From: CAZZBK01 sp964652155
GTDB taxonomy: Bacteria > Planctomycetota > Planctomycetia > Pirellulales > PNKZ01
Reading direction: 5' to 3'
Assembly (NCBI GenBank): GCA_964652155.1
Contig: CAZZBK010000075.1
Location: forward strand, 1-29,076
DNA length: 29,076 nt
The number at the start of each line of letters is the position of its first letter. Positions within the stretch are counted from its first letter, which is position 1. The position numbers and the translations under genes are program-made. Below, piece by piece: positions 15,801 through 22,401 of this stretch. The notes beneath the pieces were generated by a model. The model made no database searches. It was given only the letters and a program-made list of their open reading frames with translations, and was not told the DNA's origin.

Positions 15801-17538
15801 TTTGCGCCACGCGCTGCTCGATGGCCTGATGAATGCACATCTCGCGTGGATACTCGACTGCGGTGGCGTTCCATTGCTCGAGCGTGTGTCGTTCAGCGCT
15901 GCTGACGAGTTGCAATTGCGAAATACACTGCCGCGGCTCGACGGCCAACTGGCTCAGCAGCGTCAGGAATTGTTGTTGGAGTAGGGTTGCGGCCGGGGCG
16001 CTCAACACGTTCTGATCGTACACCAACTGCGCGCTGCGACCGTCGCGCGCCACGAGCAGCGCCAGTGCCGTGAGCGGCTGCGGCTGGAAGCTCGAGAGCG
16101 CGGAGTCAGCATGGATGGCCACGCTCAGCGGGCGGGGCGTGGCGAGTTCCGGCCGCCGGCTGACCAGATCGCGTAAATAAGTGCCGCGCTGGGCCAGTCG
16201 AGCCAACGAGTCATGCTGCCGTTGCACATGGTCGGCGAATGACTCATCCCAATGCAGTTCAACACGCCAGGGGACCGCTGGTGCGAACCAACTCGACCAA
16301 GAGCCGGTCCGCTCGCCAAGCGCGGCGTTCGACCATGCCAGGTCGAACACGTTGCGGTCGTTGCGGCGGGCGAGCAACACGGACCAAGCGGCGGCGAGCA
16401 CCTCGCTGGGCGCGAAGGAATCAAAGCCCGCGCACAACTCAAAAGGCACGGCGATCGGCAGTGCTCCCCACTGCGGTTCTTGCAGCGGACACGCATCGCC
16501 GCTGGCCGACGGGACCCGCGCCGGATCGAGGGTCGCCAAACGCTCGGCCCAATACGCTTCGTGACGCGCCATGCGCAAGGTGAGTTCGGTCAACTCGCGT
16601 GTGTGTTCGGGGGTTAGCGTGTCGAGCGTGACGCCTCGATCCAGATCCAGCCGCTCGACGACCTGTGACAGGGTTAGTTGATGGCCCTCCAGGTCGGTGA
16701 AGGCGAGCAGATCGATGGCCCCGTCCTGGGTGGCAACCCGCAACCGCTCGTCATCGATCGTGAGGATTTGACCGACGTGCTCGCCGACGACGTCGTCGAC
16801 GGCCTGGGCATGCGTGACGATCGCCAGTTGATCGCGATGGGCGATCTTGGCCGAGCCCAACGGGTTGGGGTAGCGGCCAAAGTCGAGCGCCCGGACCATG
16901 GCAACGAGGTCGGCCGAGGCGTGTTGGAAATTCAACAGACATGCCGCGAGGGGTCGATCGTCACGGCTAAATACGCTCCGTTCGCTGAGGTCCTGAGGGT
17001 GGTACTGCGCGCGTCCCTCGGCCAACTCATCGATCAGTTCGGCAAACGTTTCCAAGCCCAACTCGAAGCAGCGGGTATTGAGTGTCAGCGCGATCTCTTG
17101 CTCGGCGATCTCGAAGCGGCGCTGCTTGAGGATGCGGCCGGCGTCGACCTCGGCGGTCATTTCGTGCCAGGTGACACCATGCTCGCGCTCGCGATGGATG
17201 AGCGCCCAGGCCGGCGCGTTGAGCCCGGCATAGCGGGGGAGCGGACCGTCATGGAAATTGATCGCGCCGCGCCGCGGCTTGGCGAGCACGTCGGTGGGGA
17301 TGATCGCCAGGTGCGTGATTGCGAACAGGTAGTCGAACGGCTCGGCGTCGAGCGCGGCGCGATAATCGCCCGCCGGGTCGAGCACCGCCAAACCATGTTG
17401 CCGGGCCCAGCGCACGACGCGCGGCGCGGCGCTGATGACGCCGCGAATTGCGTGTCCGCGCTCACGGAGCACGTCGCCACACTCAATCAACAACGAATCC
17501 GCGCCGATCAGAAAGCAGCTCAGCGATACACGATCCAT
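12856..17538 (-). CDS. NRPS: formyltransferase, partial C, A interrupted by luciferase-like monooxygenase, PCP
   Basis: Loading protein of 1560 aa. Residues 1-~300 resemble methionyl-tRNA formyltransferase plus its C-terminal domain, with Asn94, His96 (INFHDGPLPRY) and Asp132 (EVDAGRI) as catalytic triad. About 310-560 is the C-terminal half of a condensation domain with no HHxxxDG motif. The A domain starts near 565, with A3 YTSGSTGKPKG at 717-727 and A4 FDIS at 762-765. It is interrupted at about 793-1155 by an FMN-dependent luciferase-like monooxygenase of the MupA/Atu3671 type. It then resumes with A5 (NMYGPTETT, 1236-1244), A8 and A10 (Lys1433). PCP Ser1491 is in DVGGHSL. The specificity residues D763, I764, L767, Q1186, L1212, G1214, M1237, V1245, W1246, K1433 read as a glycine-type code. 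The basic C-terminal tail may dock to the PKS. Start at 17538 has GGAGG 7 nt upstream. Confidence 0.93.
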   Translation of the reverse strand: MDRVSLSCFLIGADSLLIECGDVLRERGHAIRGVISAAPRVVRWARQHGLAVLDPAGDYRAALDAEPFDYLFAITHLAIIPTDVLAKPRRGAINFHDGPLPRYAGLNAPAWALIHREREHGVTWHEMTAEVDAGRILKQRRFEIAEQEIALTLNTRCFELGLETFAELIDELAEGRAQYHPQDLSERSVFSRDDRPLAACLLNFQHASADLVAMVRALDFGRYPNPLGSAKIAHRDQLAIVTHAQAVDDVVGEHVGQILTIDDERLRVATQDGAIDLLAFTDLEGHQLTLSQVVERLDLDRGVTLDTLTPEHTRELTELTLRMARHEAYWAERLATLDPARVPSASGDACPLQEPQWGALPIAVPFELCAGFDSFAPSEVLAAAWSVLLARRNDRNVFDLAWSNAALGERTGSWSSWFAPAVPWRVELHWDESFADHVQRQHDSLARLAQRGTYLRDLVSRRPELATPRPLSVAIHADSALSSFQPQPLTALALLVARDGRSAQLVYDQNVLSAPAATLLQQQFLTLLSQLAVEPRQCISQLQLVSSAERHTLEQWNATAVEYPREMCIHQAIEQRVAQMPDAVALVCEDESLTYQELNRRANQLAAHLRALGVGPDRLVGIHLLRSTDLVVSILAVHKAGGAYVPLDPLYPADRIALMIEDAALGVILSETAIVGQLPVHAAEVVLVDADWPQIACHSEANEPTAVTNQQLAYVIYTSGSTGKPKGVMIEHRNAINFFAGMDERIVHEPPGVWLAVTSLSFDISVLELLWTLSRGFKVVLFRDRDREATAPKVSVSATPIDFSLFYFSGDDCETGDDKYRLLLDGARYADQNGFIAVWTPERHFHAFGGLYPHPAVTSAAVATITERVQIRAGSVVLPLHHPARVAEAWSVVDNLSHGRVGVAMAAGWQPNDFVLMPQNYGAAKDAMFRDIEVVRRLWSGTEVEFPGPTGAPVTLRTLPRPIQSELPIWITTAGNVETYIEAGRIGANVLTHLLGQSVEELAPKIAAYRAARAAAGFDPTTGIVSLMLHTFVGPDEAAVREQVRGPLQKYLSTSLNLLKKYAWSFPAFKRPENLPAEAGDEFQGLTSDEQQAVLDHAFDRYYESSGLFGSADRCLAMIERLKGIGVNEVACLIDFGVPTPKVLEHLRYLNELRKRANSPTTLTALEPNDYSIAAQIVRHGVTHFQCTPSMARMLLAQAESRDALGQVRHMLLGGEAFPLDLARELTPLIGENVLNMYGPTETTVWSTTQRVKGAPDMIPIGRPIANTRLYILDGQQQPVSIGCVGELYIGGDSVARGYLNRPELTAQRFVNDSFVAERGARMYRTGDLARYGADGVVEFLGRVDQQIKIRGYRVELGEIEARFSEYPGVRQCVVTAHEFAPGDQRLVAYLVSDVGEIAKEALRNHLRQSLPEFMVPAHYMYLDELPLTPNGKIDRRALPAPRSTPKTASVVSRTVPGNTLEAKLVQLWQNVLGRGEVGIDDNFFDVGGHSLLVVRLHRQLAKVIDAPVSLTDLYRFPTIRSLVVHLTNDREADEVRESAQRGQQRREKLMARRQKSRLN
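14074..15162 (-). other. Luciferase-like monooxygenase domain inserted in the adenylation domain
   Basis: Sub-feature of the NRPS, residues about 793-1155. It begins after the A4 region (LELLWTLSRGFKVVLF) with VSVSATPIDFSLFYFSGDD and ends at about LEHLRYLNELRKR, before A-domain sequence resumes at TTLTALEPNDYS. Typical bacterial-luciferase-fold segments are visible: GFIAVWTPERHFHAFGG, SVVLPLHHPARVAEAW, and SHGRVGVAMAAGW. The family uses reduced flavin and oxygen. The insertion lies between core motifs A4 and A5, not between A8 and A9 as in thiazoline-oxidase insertions. Hydroxylation of the tethered glycine at N or at the alpha carbon is the most natural role, but the reaction cannot be read from sequence. 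Confidence 0.88.
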
Positions 17539-17725
17539 ACGCAATCCTCCACTCACACACGTTGGGCCAAAGACCCACGCCAGGGCCCGGTCGAGTAGGC
17601 CACGAGCGCAAAGTCGCAGCAAATTACGACTCAACCCATTGATATTTAGTTCACTTTTCTCCCGTGAGCGCCGCGGGCAGCTATGATTGAGGAAAGAATC
17701 TCGAATCTCGCTGAGAACCGTCACG
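17539..17725. promoter_or_regulatory. Divergent promoter region between NRPS operon and glycosyltransferase
   Basis: A 187-bp non-coding gap between two divergently transcribed genes, so promoters for both should lie here. GGAGG at about 17546-17550 (minus strand) is the NRPS ribosome-binding site. An AT-rich patch at 17635-17660 is the only AT-rich DNA here and contains TAAATAT on the minus strand. TATGAT at 17682-17687 is a candidate plus-strand -10 without a recognisable -35. No operator palindrome was found. Confidence 0.4.
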
Positions 17726-18943
17726 ATGCACGACAAATTGACGCTGTTGGTATTGCCGTCATTGCGGGCTATCTGCCGCGCGGACGGCACAATCGTCATG
17801 ACCCGCAAGTTCATCGAGGGCATGGAGCAATACGTGTCACGCTGGCCAGGGCCGGTGGCGACCGTGCTGGAGGGGACCGACGTCGAGTCGAATAACCTCG
17901 ACAACGTTGCCGTGCGCCCCGAGCAGTTATCGTTCGGCGTCACGGTGGCCGATTTTGACTCAGCGGCGTTTCGAACCCTGCTCACCCCAGACACCGTGGC
18001 GCTGTGCGGCGGCGATCACCGACAGAATCATGTGGTGGACTGGTGTCGACAATCTGGCGCAACGGCGGTGGTCTGCACCGAATACTCGCTGCGGACCCGA
18101 TGGCAGATCGCACAGACTGAAGAGCGCCGCTGGCTCAAGCGTTGGCGACGCATGGCCTGGGAAGTGAATCAAGAACGGATTCGGCGCACGTACCTGGCTC
18201 AGGCAGCGGGGGTGCAGTGCAACGGCACGCCGACGTTCGACGCCTACGCGCCGCTCAACCAGCGCACGATGCTGTACTTCGATACCCGTACCACGCGCGA
18301 GGCGCTCATCGCGCCCGAGTCACTGGAGCGGCGATTGAACGAGCTTGTCGAGGGGCGACCGTTGCGGCTGGCATTTTCGGGACGGCTCATCGAGATGAAA
18401 GGGGCAGACCACCTGCCGCTCATCGCGGCTGAACTGCGACGTATGAACGTCCCTTTCGAGCTGACGATCTATGGCGACGGCGCGTTGCGAGAACGACTGC
18501 GGCAGCACGTGATTGAGCTGGGACTTGCGGATTGCGTGCAATTGCCCGGCACGCTTGACTTTCATCGCGAATTATTGCCGCGGTTGCGAAGCGAGTGCGA
18601 TCTGTTCGTATGCCCGCATCGGCAGGGTGACCCTTCATGTACTTACCTTGAAACGCTTGCGTGCGGCGTGCCGATCGTGGGCTACGCCAACGAAGCGTTT
18701 GCGGGCATTCTGCGCCGGGCGGAGGTGGGTTGGTCGGCGCGGCTCGACGACCCGCGCGGCGTGGCTCAGGAGGTGGCGCGGTTGCACCAGCAGCGTGACG
18801 AGTTGCGACGAACGTCGCGGGCCGCGATTGAGTTCGCCGCGCAGCATACGTTCGAGTTGGAATTCCAGCGGCGGATCGAGCACTTGCTGTTGTGCGCGGG
18901 GGTCGAGTTGCCCGAGTCGCAGTGCGAACTCGTGACTGTGTAG
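17726..18943 (+). CDS. GT4-type glycosyltransferase
   Basis: Protein of 405 aa with the GT-B fold pattern. The C-terminal half carries LAFSGRLIEMKGADHL (Arg220 and Lys225 in the donor-phosphate positions), LTIYGDGALRERL, and CPHRQGDPSCTYLETLACGVPIVGY. The second Glu of the family EX7E motif is Glu309, but the first position is Gly301; the QGDPS form is a known GT4 variant as far as I recall. The N-terminal acceptor half is divergent, with no membrane segment. Start ATG at 17726 was chosen over a TTG at 17687 because conserved-looking sequence (KLTLLVLPSL) begins there, although the ribosome-binding site is weak (GAGAA). It is divergent from the NRPS operon, so it might glycosylate the product or might be unrelated. 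Acceptor and donor are unknown. Confidence 0.82.
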   Translation: MHDKLTLLVLPSLRAICRADGTIVMTRKFIEGMEQYVSRWPGPVATVLEGTDVESNNLDNVAVRPEQLSFGVTVADFDSAAFRTLLTPDTVALCGGDHRQNHVVDWCRQSGATAVVCTEYSLRTRWQIAQTEERRWLKRWRRMAWEVNQERIRRTYLAQAAGVQCNGTPTFDAYAPLNQRTMLYFDTRTTREALIAPESLERRLNELVEGRPLRLAFSGRLIEMKGADHLPLIAAELRRMNVPFELTIYGDGALRERLRQHVIELGLADCVQLPGTLDFHRELLPRLRSECDLFVCPHRQGDPSCTYLETLACGVPIVGYANEAFAGILRRAEVGWSARLDDPRGVAQEVARLHQQRDELRRTSRAAIEFAAQHTFELEFQRRIEHLLLCAGVELPESQCELVTV

Positions 18944-19096
18944 AAACGATCGCGGCGTGGAAACGATCGCGAGAGCATCTCGACGGTGGGTGGAAAATCG
19001 GAAGTGGCGTCGAGGGTACGGAAGGGTGGCTGGTGGTTTGCGCAGCAAACCACCAGCCACCCCGACCGTATCGCTCTCATACGAAACGATCGCGGC
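18943..19096. repeat. Direct repeat GAAACGATCGCGGC flanking a hairpin element
   Basis: The 14-mer GAAACGATCGCGGC occurs at 18943-18956 and again at 19083-19096, with a shorter copy AAACGATCGCG at 18961-18971. The two long copies bracket the hairpin at 19024-19062. This could be duplicated flanking sequence from insertion of the hairpin element, or part of the element itself. The first copy overlaps the last base of the glycosyltransferase stop codon. Confidence 0.55.
19024..19062. repeat. Perfect hairpin repeat, GGGTGGCTGGTGGTTTGC type
   Basis: Arms 19024-19041 and 19045-19062 are perfectly complementary (18 bp) with a 3-nt loop. Short outer arms TACGG (19017-19021) and CCGTA (19066-19070) extend the symmetry. 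The arm is nearly identical to that of the element at 24340-24440 (GGGTGGCTGGCGTTTTGC), so both belong to one dispersed family. Lying downstream of the glycosyltransferase and of the convergent DUF1080 gene, it could also act as a bidirectional terminator, though no T-run follows. Confidence 0.8.
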
Positions 19097-19140
19097 CGTC
19101 GACACGCGGTTGGTATCGACGGCCGTGACCGAATAAAAAA

Positions 19141-19281
19141 ACAAACCTCTCGGGCGATTGCGACGGTGGAGTCGCTTCGAGAAGAGCGAGATCTGACCGT
19201 GCTAAGCACAGTCGTTTGGTGATCTAGGCTCACGAAATGGTATTAGGCACCCCCGACGGAATCAATGCACGAGAGGTTTGT
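19141..19281. repeat. 12-bp inverted repeat pair
   Basis: ACAAACCTCTCG at 19141-19152 is matched by CGAGAGGTTTGT at 19270-19281, an exact 12-bp inverted repeat spaced by 117 bp. The spacing and the A-run before the left copy would fit the ends of a small non-autonomous element, but there is no target duplication I can see. A chance match cannot be excluded. Confidence 0.4.
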
Positions 19282-19400
19282 GTATCCAAGCGTGTTCATG
19301 TTGAACTGGCAGAAAGTATCGGCATGCGAACTCACTCATCTCTACTTTACGTCGAAAAACTGAGGACGGTTCTTGGGTTCGGCCGAGTATCGCCAAAACT

Positions 19401-20378
19401 TTACTTCTTTTCCACGATCCAAATGTTGCGGAAGGTCACGGGGTTGCCGTGGTCTTGCAACTGCAAAGGACCTGAGGCCCCTTCCTTGCTAAGGCCGCCG
19501 GGGGTGAGCTTCTCGAAAACATAGTCACCGTGTATGACCACGCCATTGTGACGAACGGTGACCTTGGCATGGGCGGTCTTGTTTCCCGCGTCGTCGAACC
19601 GTGGCGCGGTGAAGTCGACATCGTAGGTTTGCCATTGCAGCGGAGGCAGGCACATGTTCACGTCGGGCTTGCGCAGCGTGTAGAAGCCGCCGCACTCGTT
19701 GTTCTCGCCACTCAAGCCGAACGAGTCGAGGATCTGACACTCATAGCGATTGATGATGTACAGGCCGCTGTTGCCGCGTGCCTGGCCGCGCGCACTCGGC
19801 ATGAATGGTGTGCGGAATTCGAGGTGCAACGTGAAGTCCTTGAACTCTTTGATGGTGAAGATGCTTCCTTTGGGGGTGAGCAGTTTGTCGTCGGTCAGCA
19901 TGCCTCCTTTGAAGGCTTCGAGGCCCGACCCGTCGAACAGCACGGTTGCGCCAGCCGGAGCCGCCTGGCCGAGCGTGGGGCTCTTGCGTTCGACGCGTTT
20001 GAGCTCGCCGAGCTTGGTGCCGCCGGAGTCGGCGACGCTGATCGTGCCGTCACGCAACGTCCCCTGGCGATCGTCCCCTTTGAAGACGACCTGACCGGCG
20101 TCGAGTTTGCCTTCGTACTTTTTCGGCGCGGCGCTGGTGTCCCAACCGGCACCGGGTAGGCCGCCTCGATAGACGACCGATTGGAAGGCGCCCTCGCCCA
20201 GGGCAATGACCTGCACGCCGGTTTTTTTGTCGGCGACATCCCCTTCATATTCGCCTTGCAGCGTGTAATCGACACCCGCCTCGGCGGGGTTGGTGAAGGT
20301 CGGAGCTTTGCCAGGGGCGGCAACCACGGCCGCGCTCGGCAACACCAACAGTAGGGTGGCTAAAAAGGTCCATCGCAT
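19401..20378 (-). CDS. Secreted DUF1080 (3-keto-disaccharide hydrolase) domain protein
   Basis: Protein of 325 aa. A clear signal peptide (MRWTFLATLLLVLPSAAVVA, cleavage near AAPGKA) sends it out of the cytoplasm. The C-terminal part (about 140-325) is a DUF1080 concanavalin-like domain: VLFDGSGLEAFKG, FTIKEFKDFTLHLEFRTPF, GNSGLYIINRYECQILDSFG, CLPPLQWQTYDVDFTAPRF, ending GPLQLQDHGNPVTFRNIWI. This family is abundant in planctomycetes and is annotated as 3-keto-disaccharide hydrolase, acting in sugar degradation. The N-terminal part (about 25-125) is a smaller beta-rich region. Start at 20378 is preferred because GAGGAG sits 9 nt upstream; the ATG at 20387 directly abuts the same GAGGAG. Confidence 0.9.
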   Translation of the reverse strand: MRWTFLATLLLVLPSAAVVAAPGKAPTFTNPAEAGVDYTLQGEYEGDVADKKTGVQVIALGEGAFQSVVYRGGLPGAGWDTSAAPKKYEGKLDAGQVVFKGDDRQGTLRDGTISVADSGGTKLGELKRVERKSPTLGQAAPAGATVLFDGSGLEAFKGGMLTDDKLLTPKGSIFTIKEFKDFTLHLEFRTPFMPSARGQARGNSGLYIINRYECQILDSFGLSGENNECGGFYTLRKPDVNMCLPPLQWQTYDVDFTAPRFDDAGNKTAHAKVTVRHNGVVIHGDYVFEKLTPGGLSKEGASGPLQLQDHGNPVTFRNIWIVEKK

Positions 20379-20748
20379 ATGGAGCATCTCCTCGGGTAAA
20401 ATGTGCGGTCAGGCGAACTGGGGTCATTGTGCTGGGTCCTGGCAGGGGGTGCAAGTTGGAGGCGAGTTGAGGGGAGAAATCCGCGATCTTTTTGTGATCG
20501 AGAAGCAGGGCATGCATCGATAAATCTCGATGGCGGCGAAACTGTCCAAAATCGGCCCAGTAGCAGAATAAGCCGGTCTTGACGCTCTTTGCCCCCTGAG
20601 GTACTACCTCGCTTGCATCCGCGCCAAAACAATAACTTTGGCGTCGCGACAGCGCAGCCGACCGACAACGACTCGACGCACGCACTTGAAGGTCAAAGGT
20701 CGACCACGCTCGTTGTGGCTTAGCCACGTTTCGAGTGGGAGGTGTGTT
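20379..20748. other. Divergent intergenic region, 370 bp
   Basis: Lies between the DUF1080 gene (minus) and the membrane protein gene (plus). No gene is supported. A small stem (GTGGC 20715-20719, GCCAC 20723-20727, with outer CTCG/CGAG at 20709-20712 and 20732-20735) lies just before the GGGAGG ribosome-binding site at about 20737-20742 and might influence its access. No convincing promoter hexamers were found. A possible TTG start at 20638 would add 37 unlikely Arg/Thr-rich residues to the next gene. Confidence 0.4.
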
Positions 20749-22227
20749 GTGGATCGGCAGGTGCTTTTTGCCCGTCGCGGCAAGCAGCCTCGTGCTTCCG
20801 AGGCTTGGCTGAGCGTGTTGCTAGGCTCGCTCGCGGTGGTCTCGTTCACCGTCGGTGCCTTGCATCTCTGGCAACAAGCCGGCGATGACCCCAGCGATTA
20901 TCGAGCCGCCTCGGGGGTGCTCCTGTGGCTGACGGGGCTCGTGCAAGCCGCGATCGCCTGGCGACTCCGGCATCATCAGCCCGAGGTACCTGCCCAGCGG
21001 GCCGATGTCTTACACTTTGTCGAGTGGCAGATCGTCGGCGTGGTGGTCGCCCTGGGGTGTGGATATTTGGTCGGACCAGGCGCGGAAGCGCGTTATTTGG
21101 TTCGAGCCGTGATTGCGTTGTGGCTCACCCTCACGTTATTGCCGGTGGTTATGCCACGCCACGCGCGGGCTCGCTGGGCGTGGATCCAATCGCGCGGCGC
21201 CCGAGCCGTGGGTTGGAGCATGCTCGCGGTTTCGCTCATATTGCTCGGCGGAGAAGGTTTGCTCCGCGTCGCCGCCTGGCTCGACGGCGAACCGTTGACG
21301 GCGCATCACCGGGTGCAGGCCCTCAAGTTCACGCCCGGTGAATCATTCGCCGACCGCGTGGCCAACGAGCAAGGCTACCTGGGAGAGCGATTTGTCGCCG
21401 ACGTGCCGTTGGGGCACATTCGGGTCGCCGTGCTGGGGAGCGACGTGCCCCTCGCGTCGGCCGGTATGAACCACTTCCTGGACAACCTGCACGCACTTAG
21501 CGCTCCGTTGAACGTTTATAACTTTGGCCTGCGCCACGCGGGCCTGCGCGAGTTCACCGTCCAAGTCACCGACGACGTGCAACGGTACCATCCGCAGCTT
21601 GTGGTGGCGATGTTCGACGTGTCGCAGGAACTTGTCCATAACGGGGTCGAGCCGCAACCCTACGACTGGCACGCATTGCGATTGAGTCAATGGGCGGTCA
21701 ACACGCTGCGCCTCCGCGTGGCTGGTCCACAGATTTTCGCGCCGCCGACCAGCGCCGACTACGAAACCTTCTTGCGACAGAGCACGGCATCGCTTCAGGC
21801 TTGCCGGACGCCGATCGAGGCGTCGATCGAGCAGCGCTGGACCGTGCTGCAACAGCAGCTCGATCAGCTCGCGACGAACTGCGATCGTTACCACTTGCCG
21901 CTGGCGGTGGTGCTGGTGCCGAGTCCTTGTCAGGTGAGCGATCACTTGCGTGACACGCTGGCCCGACGGCAGGGCGTTGAACTGCGGCGGCTCGACATGG
22001 ATCTGCCGCAGCGGCGGCTCTCACGCTACGCCCAGCAGCGCAACGTGGCCGTGATCGATCTGCTGCCCTATTTCCGCGCGGCGCGGCAGAGTCCGTTTCA
22101 ACCGCAGAGCGGCCAGTTAAGCGCCGCGGGGCACGATATCACGGCCGACGTGCTTGGCGCGTGGATCGAGTCGCGCTACGCCCGCACCATGGCGCATAAC
22201 CGGTCCACGGATTCATCACATCCGTAA
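20749..22227 (+). CDS. Five-TM membrane protein with degenerate SGNH-hydrolase-like domain
   Basis: Protein of 492 aa starting with GTG, chosen because GGAGG stands 6 nt upstream. Predicted membrane segments: about residues 20-41, 55-72, 90-109, 116-135 and 153-177. The extracytoplasmic remainder (about 180-470) resembles a GDSL/SGNH fold: block I (RVAVLGSDVPLASAG, 225-239), block III-like Asn-Phe-Gly (VYNFGLRHAG, 256-265), then a C-terminal GH motif (LSAAGHDITADVL, His462). The usual Gly-Asp-Ser is Gly-Ser-Asp (230-232), so the catalytic Ser is displaced or lost. Related membrane-anchored SGNH proteins act on polysaccharide O-acetyl groups, but function here is uncertain. It converges on rpoD with a large inverted repeat between. 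Confidence 0.75.
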   Translation: MDRQVLFARRGKQPRASEAWLSVLLGSLAVVSFTVGALHLWQQAGDDPSDYRAASGVLLWLTGLVQAAIAWRLRHHQPEVPAQRADVLHFVEWQIVGVVVALGCGYLVGPGAEARYLVRAVIALWLTLTLLPVVMPRHARARWAWIQSRGARAVGWSMLAVSLILLGGEGLLRVAAWLDGEPLTAHHRVQALKFTPGESFADRVANEQGYLGERFVADVPLGHIRVAVLGSDVPLASAGMNHFLDNLHALSAPLNVYNFGLRHAGLREFTVQVTDDVQRYHPQLVVAMFDVSQELVHNGVEPQPYDWHALRLSQWAVNTLRLRVAGPQIFAPPTSADYETFLRQSTASLQACRTPIEASIEQRWTVLQQQLDQLATNCDRYHLPLAVVLVPSPCQVSDHLRDTLARRQGVELRRLDMDLPQRRLSRYAQQRNVAVIDLLPYFRAARQSPFQPQSGQLSAAGHDITADVLGAWIESRYARTMAHNRSTDSSHP

Positions 22228-22237
22228 GACGACGGAT

Positions 22238-22395
22238 TGGAACCACGGATGAACACGGATAAACACCGATCAGGGAGGAGACCGGAGTGAAGCATGGATA
22301 AGAGGCCAGGGCAAGCGATAGCAATTTAATTTTCGACTTCTGCTTTTTTTCCCTTCTCCCTCATCGGTGTTTATCCGTGTTCATCCGTGGTTCCA
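22238..22395. repeat. 33-bp perfect inverted repeat element between convergent genes
   Basis: Arms 22238-22270 and 22363-22395 are exact reverse complements (33 bp; the core reads CCACGGATGAACACGGATAA). The match continues imperfectly inward (CAGGGAGGAG against the CTTCTCCCTC side). The 92-nt centre has an oligo-T run at 22343-22350. The element fills the gap between the membrane protein stop (22227) and the rpoD stop (22402), with 10 and 6 bases to spare. CACGGATGAACACGGAT-type sequence is a dispersed repeat I recall from planctomycete and related genomes. It may also terminate transcription from both sides. Confidence 0.85.
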
Positions 22396-22401
22396 TTTGC
22401 C

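Larger units (their letters stand above)
18944..19400. other. Intergenic region, 457 bp, repeat-rich
   Basis: No coding sequence supported. It separates the convergent glycosyltransferase and DUF1080 genes. It holds three copies of AAACGATCGCG (18944, 18961, 19084), a perfect 18-bp hairpin (19024-19062), and a 12-bp inverted repeat ACAAACCTCTCG (19141-19152 and 19270-19281). The remaining 120 bases before the DUF1080 stop show nothing recognisable. Confidence 0.6.

Noticed and set aside
17539..17994. Upstream extension of the NRPS frame to 17994 (152 extra residues)
   Set aside because: The extension overlaps the start of the divergent glycosyltransferase, has no domain similarity, and the ATG at 17538 has an excellent GGAGG ribosome-binding site.
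18944..19400. Possible tRNA, small RNA gene or CRISPR in the repeat-rich gap
   Set aside because: Repeats are too few and irregular for CRISPR, and no cloverleaf with a TTC loop and CCA-compatible acceptor was found.
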